Source: Syncephalis plumigaleata
Taxonomy: Eukaryota > Zoopagomycota > Zoopagomycetes > Zoopagales > Piptocephalidaceae
Assembly: GCA_025201365.1 (NCBI GenBank)
Contig: JAIXMF010000023.1
Location: forward strand, 62,001 to 126,000
Direction of reading: 5' to 3'
Length of the DNA stretch: 64,000 bases
The translations under genes were made by a program, and so were the position numbers. How positions within the stretch are numbered: the first letter of the stretch is position 1; each line of letters opens with the position of its first letter. Below the pieces are notes generated by a model. That model was not told the origin of the DNA, did not search any database, and saw only the letters and a program-made list of their open reading frames with translations. Below, piece by piece: positions 59,642 through 64,000 of the stretch.

Positions 59642-60703
59642 ATGCCGAAAATCAACTATACTAATCCTAATGATACGGAATGGGTCAACAGTGCCTCACG
59701 CTTGTGGGGCATTCCCCTTCATCCGCTTGGTGAAATGGATATACTCGACTATTATGTGGCAAGCGACAGCTTGGAACAGCAATCCAAAAAAATCATTGGA
59801 GATAGAATTCAAGTTGTGAATGGTGGAGTACTGGTATATGTTATCCTTTACTGCTTCATTTCATCGCTTAAGATGGTTGTTAGAAAACCGCGTCACCTAA
59901 TCTCATGGTGCTGCTTTATCCCAAGCTTATAGGTATAGCGGATTGCGTAATATTTATCAGCATGGAATTAGGACTCAACCGCGTGGGCTGTAGGCATCTA
60001 ATGTGGATGATCATGCTAACAACATCGATATTCAACTTTTGCAATAGCCTGATCTTACTCCATAGGGCATACCTAGTATTAGGCAAAGCAAGTGGATCAT
60101 CTATGCTAGTGTATGCCTTTGTTATCGCAGCTTTCATTTGTATTTGTCATGGCTCCACTCAGCTTTGTAACGATAATACTAGGATCTGGCTGTGCCATAT
60201 ACTACCCACCTTTTATGCCATGGTACTGGCTTGCCAATGCACTTCCACTTAACCTAGTATTCTCCGTATATTCTCCTATATCGGATGGAAGCAGTATTCC
60301 CAATATGGATCGAATGCATGGAAGAAGCTGACAAGAGATGGAATACAAGTGATGCTACTGGTAGCATTGTGCAATATATATTGCTGTATTTTTGCCGTGA
60401 CACAAGTAATAGGAAGTAATTCCGATATTTTTTTGTGTGCAGATGCGTAAGTATAATATTAAACTAATATATAATTTTGCTAATAGAATGAACACTTAGT
60501 ATATAGTTAACCTGATAATGGTCATCCAGCATAAGGCAGGCTTGGTACTCGAAACTCGAGTCGATCAGCAACATGAAGTGAACGCAACACATCGAGGATT
60601 AATGCTGACAGCTGCAGTACTAGAATTTCATAGACTGAATAATCCAATATGGAATGTTATTAACATTGACGTGGGCATTGCATTACAGGATTCCAATAAG
60701 TGA
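59642..60703 (+). CDS. Lineage-specific multipass membrane protein, tandem copy 2
   Basis: It starts MPKINYTNPNDTEWVNSASR, then LWGIPLHPLGEMDILDYY, GGVLVYVILYCFISSLKMVV, RKPRHLISWCCFIPS, YPPFMPWYWLANALPLNLVF and QVMLLVALCNIYCCIFAVTQ. After an intron (donor GTAAGT near 60,448) the last exon encodes LMVIQHKAGLVLETRVDQQH through IALQDSNK. The paralogue is clear: DNA identity with copy 1 is high around the YPPFMPWYW helix and lower elsewhere. Frame changes occur near 59,930, 60,090 and 60,275. Copy 1 and copy 2 break at different places, which fits independent sequence errors or independent decay. Confidence 0.6.
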
Positions 60704-61134
60704 TTACTCCATTGCCACTATAACTACATAACATAAAATATCCTGTTAATAAAACATATTTATTGATTGCTTTTCTCGTTACACGTCCTGAACTGTTGAT
60801 GTAATACTTTTATAAGCTTAATCGATAATCATGATGTTGTCCATTTCAATCCGGATTGAACATGGGCCTTGTTTTTTTCGATTTGAGATGAAAAACTGAT
60901 TAGAAAAAAGAAAGAACGATTATAGTGATAAAAAACTCGTGGATCGATGGTGGAGGGTCGAGACTATGAGTACAACCAACGACTGACGTCGGTCAACGTT
61001 TTCTCTTTTCATTGACTTTTCTATTTGTTTGCTCGTTAAATCCACCTTGCACGTAGTGTAGACGTAGTACTATTTACGACGCTACGATCATTTAACATAG
61101 CTACATCTGGCAACTTGTCGTTCGTTGATACGCC

Positions 61135-61165
<31 letters not shown>

Positions 61166-61177
61166 ACTTGCTACACC
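60704..61177. other. Promoter region of the PDH E2 gene
   Basis: AT-rich spacer with a T7 run near 60,871-60,877 and a CA repeat at 61,135-61,159 directly before the ATG. No gene is seen. Confidence 0.4.
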
Positions 61178-63367
61178 ATGCTGTCTAGTACGATCTCACG
61201 TTTGGCTCGTTCGTCAACAGGGGCATCTGCACTGTTGCGCGCCAATACAACGCGTCAGCTATGCTCAGTTAGTGCCACGACTGCTGCGCGAACACTAGCC
61301 ACTCAAGCAGTACGCAGTAGTGCAATCAATACTACACGCTCGCTGTCCTATGCTGCATACTCGGTGTGCAGGGTCCGTGCAACTGGTCTTGCATCGGTGC
61401 CAGAACATGGTCGTTCTTACAGCTCCAAGAGTAAGTGCGATTATTATCATGACTATCATGGCTATTGATTAATTGAATATGTCATTTATTGTTTACCTAG
61501 GCTATCCTCCACACACTGTCATTAATATGCCAGCCCTTTCACCCACTATGACTCAGGGTAACATCGGTACTTGGAAGAAGCAGCCAGGTGACGAGATTGT
61601 CCCAGGTGACGTACTAGTGGAGATTGAAACTGATAAGGCTCAGATGGACTTTGAATGTCAGGAGGAAGGTTATTTGGCAAAGATTTTAGTAGAATCTGGA
61701 TCAAAAGACGTGAATATCAGCTCTGTAAGTTATTATTATTGCTATACTTGATTACAATGATTGCGTTAGCTTATACCAATTGATTATACTATATGTATGT
61801 ATGTATGTATGTACGTATATACTAGCCAATTGCTGTACTAGTTGAGAACAAGGATGACATTAGTCAGTTTAGTGATTTCACAGTCAGTGCCGCACCAGAA
61901 GCGGTGGAACCTGTCCTCGAGCCAACTCCCAAGAAGGAGGAACCCACTCCCTCGCCAACAACTAAGAAGACCGAGAAGCCTAGCACGAGCACAAGTGCAA
62001 GTGCAAGCACCCCACTCAAAGGCGGTAAGCCAATGACACACTTAATAGACAAGCATTGCTAGCATTGTTTACTCATTATTTATTATGTGGATATAGATCG
62101 TATTAAGGCTAGTCCAATGGCACGAGTAAGTCGGTTCTACAACATGCATAACAGGGTAATATTCATGATTCATTATATAGGCATTGGCAGTTGAGCATGG
62201 TATCTCCCTTAAGAATGTCAATGGATCTGGACCAGATGGCCGTATTGTGAAATCGGATGTGGAGAAATTCATTGCCTCTGGTATGAGATAATGCTGCAAT
62301 AATAGTAATTATTAATTAATGAATTAATAATTGTCCTATAGGATCTGCAACGACATCTGCCACCCCAGCGGTATCTGCTGGTGCCGTTGAAGCCGCTTAT
62401 GAGGATATCCCACTCACTAATATGCGAAAGGTAACGGCTATTCGTAGGATGTAGCAATAATAGATTTGGTAATGTTGACGAAATATCGCCATTAGGTTAT
62501 TGCTAAGCGACTCAGCGAGGCTAAACAACAGATTCCCCACTACTACCAAACGATTGAGGTTAAAATGGACAAGATCAACAAGTATGCTGTGTTACTAGTT
62601 GCTATGAGGCATAAACTAATGCTCTGCATCAACTTATAGATTGCGTGAAGCATTCAACCAAACCTCCGAGGGCAAGTATCGTCTATCGGTGAATGACTTT
62701 ATCATCAAGGCGTCGGCCCTAGCACTCAAGACGGTGCCTGAGGTTAATAGTGCCTGGCAGGGTGAAAGCATTCGTCGGTGTGTAGCATTACTAGCGAGTT
62801 ACTTGTGCCATACGCTGTTTACTAATAATACATTTAAATAATTGTATATGTTACGTCTAGTTACAAGAGTGCCGACATTTGCGTGGCCACAGCCACACCA
62901 GCCGGCCTCATCACGCCTATTGTACCGAAAGCCGAGACAAAAGGACTAGCCGAGATATCCAACCAAGTCAAGGAGTTGGCAGGTCGAGCACGTAAAAACG
63001 AGCTACAACCTCATGAATACCAGGTAAATGCCATGATAGATGAGCAAGAATTTACACACAAATACTCAACGAATAATAATGTTTATTATTGTTATTATAG
63101 GGCGGTACATTTACCATTTCAAACCTCGGCATGTATGGCATTCAGTCATTCACGGCCATTATCAATCCACCACAGTCGTGTATTCTGGCTGTAGGCACTA
63201 CAGAACAGAAGGTGGTGCCCTCGCCCACCGGTGAAGGCTTCGTTGTACAAGATGTTATGAAGGTGACACTTAGCTGCGATCATCGCGTGGTAGATGGTGC
63301 GGTTGGTGCGCAATGGCTACAAGCCTGGAAGAAGTACATGGAGAATCCCGTAACAATGATGTTGTAA
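61178..63367 (+). CDS. LAT1: Dihydrolipoamide acetyltransferase, E2 of pyruvate dehydrogenase
   Basis: An Arg/Ser/Ala-rich presequence ([19 protein letters not shown]) predicts mitochondrial import. The lipoyl domain reads [20 protein letters not shown] and [20 protein letters not shown], with the lipoyl-Lys in [10 protein letters not shown] Pro/Ser/Thr linker and the E1/E3-binding domain follow ([37 protein letters not shown]). The catalytic domain reads [73 protein letters not shown] and the active-site DHRVVDGA (His and Asp), ending PVTMML. About nine exons join in frame. It transfers acetyl groups to CoA and forms the complex core. Confidence 0.96.
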
Positions 63368-64000
63368 TACATCCATACAATCCTTCGGTTGCCATATCGT
63401 ATTTCTTTTGTTTCTCTGTTCTGCAATAACCAGACAGACACAATCGTTTCAATAATAGTCATTTATAGCAACGATACTGATTAGAGGTGTACTTGTAACA
63501 TAGTGAAATGATATGATATATATATATAATTAGAGAAAGTGAGAGGTTTGCACATGTGTGTGTGTGTGCGTATGTGTGCACGCGTTGTTAATGTGTCCGT
63601 GCAACTACAGGCTTTCGACTTATTAATGGGGTAGACGATTTAACAAAATGGCTGTAACCTCAGATGGTTACTCCGCTCTCTTTCAAGAACGATTGTCCTG
63701 TTCATCTTTTTCTACACAATTTACCTTGTATCTTTCACAATACTCCTTGTGTTGTACTTGTCAACGACGAACAACCACTATTCTAAACTACTACTACTAC
63801 TACTACTATTCCTCTTATTACTTTGGTTCTATAGTTCATATTCCTTTTTATTATTGCGTTTCTCCTTGTTCTTTTCAAATACAAAAAACTGAATTGCCTA
63901 CGAGTTTCTCCTTTTTCCCTTTCTCGCTTGTCTTCATCATTACGCATATACCTTGGCTATTACGGCCACCTAACCGAAACTGTCCTATTAGCCGCTTTTC
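63368..64000. other. Trailer and unassigned right edge
   Basis: LAT1 3' flank, TG repeats near 63,556-63,580, TAC triplets near 63,788-63,807 and pyrimidine-rich DNA near the edge that could be the promoter or leader of a gene beyond the window. No gene is recognised. Confidence 0.4.

Overview
The window reads as nuclear DNA of an intron-rich, early-diverging fungus. Almost every gene is broken by introns of about 50-110 bases with GTAAGT-type donors, TACTAAT-like branch sites and TAG/CAG acceptors. The conserved proteins (Ste20/PAK, Plp2, Alg5, Cox10, Sac3, Rps4, capping protein alpha, kynureninase and others) look fungal. I infer a zoopagomycete- or mucoromycete-grade fungus; the exact lineage is not visible. 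No LTR element, retrovirus, Polinton, CRISPR array, rRNA or tRNA gene was recognised.

Layout. 0-12.5 kb: 3' part of a PAK-type kinase (+), a kinesin-like protein with a decayed motor (+), RPS28 (-), a secreted cysteine-rich protein (-), a universal stress protein (-), importin alpha (-). 13.5-25.7 kb: pescadillo (+), a short element carrying a Fanzor (eukaryotic TnpB) remnant and an F-box gene, phosducin-like PLP2/PDCL3 (+), EMC3 (-), an OSR1/Fray-like kinase (+), DJ-1 (-). 25.95-29.34 kb (-): the outstanding locus, described below. 30.3-41.2 kb: WDR12/YTM1 (+), an RBM39-like SR protein (-), SAC3/GANP (+), ALG5 (-). 41.84-45.84 kb: a larger Fanzor element with terminal inverted repeats. 46-57.2 kb: COX10 (+), eIF4E (-), RPS4 (+), capping protein alpha (-), UBE2H/Ubc8 (+), kynureninase (-). 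57.3-63.4 kb: a small unassigned coding region, a tandem pair of lineage-specific membrane proteins (+), and the pyruvate dehydrogenase E2 subunit (+).

The main discovery candidate is the minus-strand gene at 25,952-29,341. A signal-peptide exon is followed by about 38 tandem, mutually similar introns of about 50-85 nt. They are separated by micro-exons, 34 of which are exactly 3 nt. Most micro-exons appear to be one codon each, with wobble-like third-position bias, and together they encode a small secreted cysteine-containing protein. This looks like an introner-built one-codon-per-exon gene.

Second is a pair of related TIR elements with Fanzor genes. The larger one keeps RuvC D/E/D residues and a zinc finger. 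Third, both ribosomal protein genes have a first coding exon that is only the ATG, followed by a 340-410 nt intron and preceded by the same 14-nt oligopyrimidine string.

Caution on sequence quality: at least eight conserved genes show an apparent single-base loss (PES1 twice, COX10, DJ-1, the OSR1-like kinase, the kinesin-like gene and others). Single-base deletions in the assembly are likely, so broken frames should not be read as pseudogenes without checking. How the genes relate: PES1 and WDR12 are partners in the PeBoW ribosome-biogenesis complex; the rest is ordinary housekeeping.
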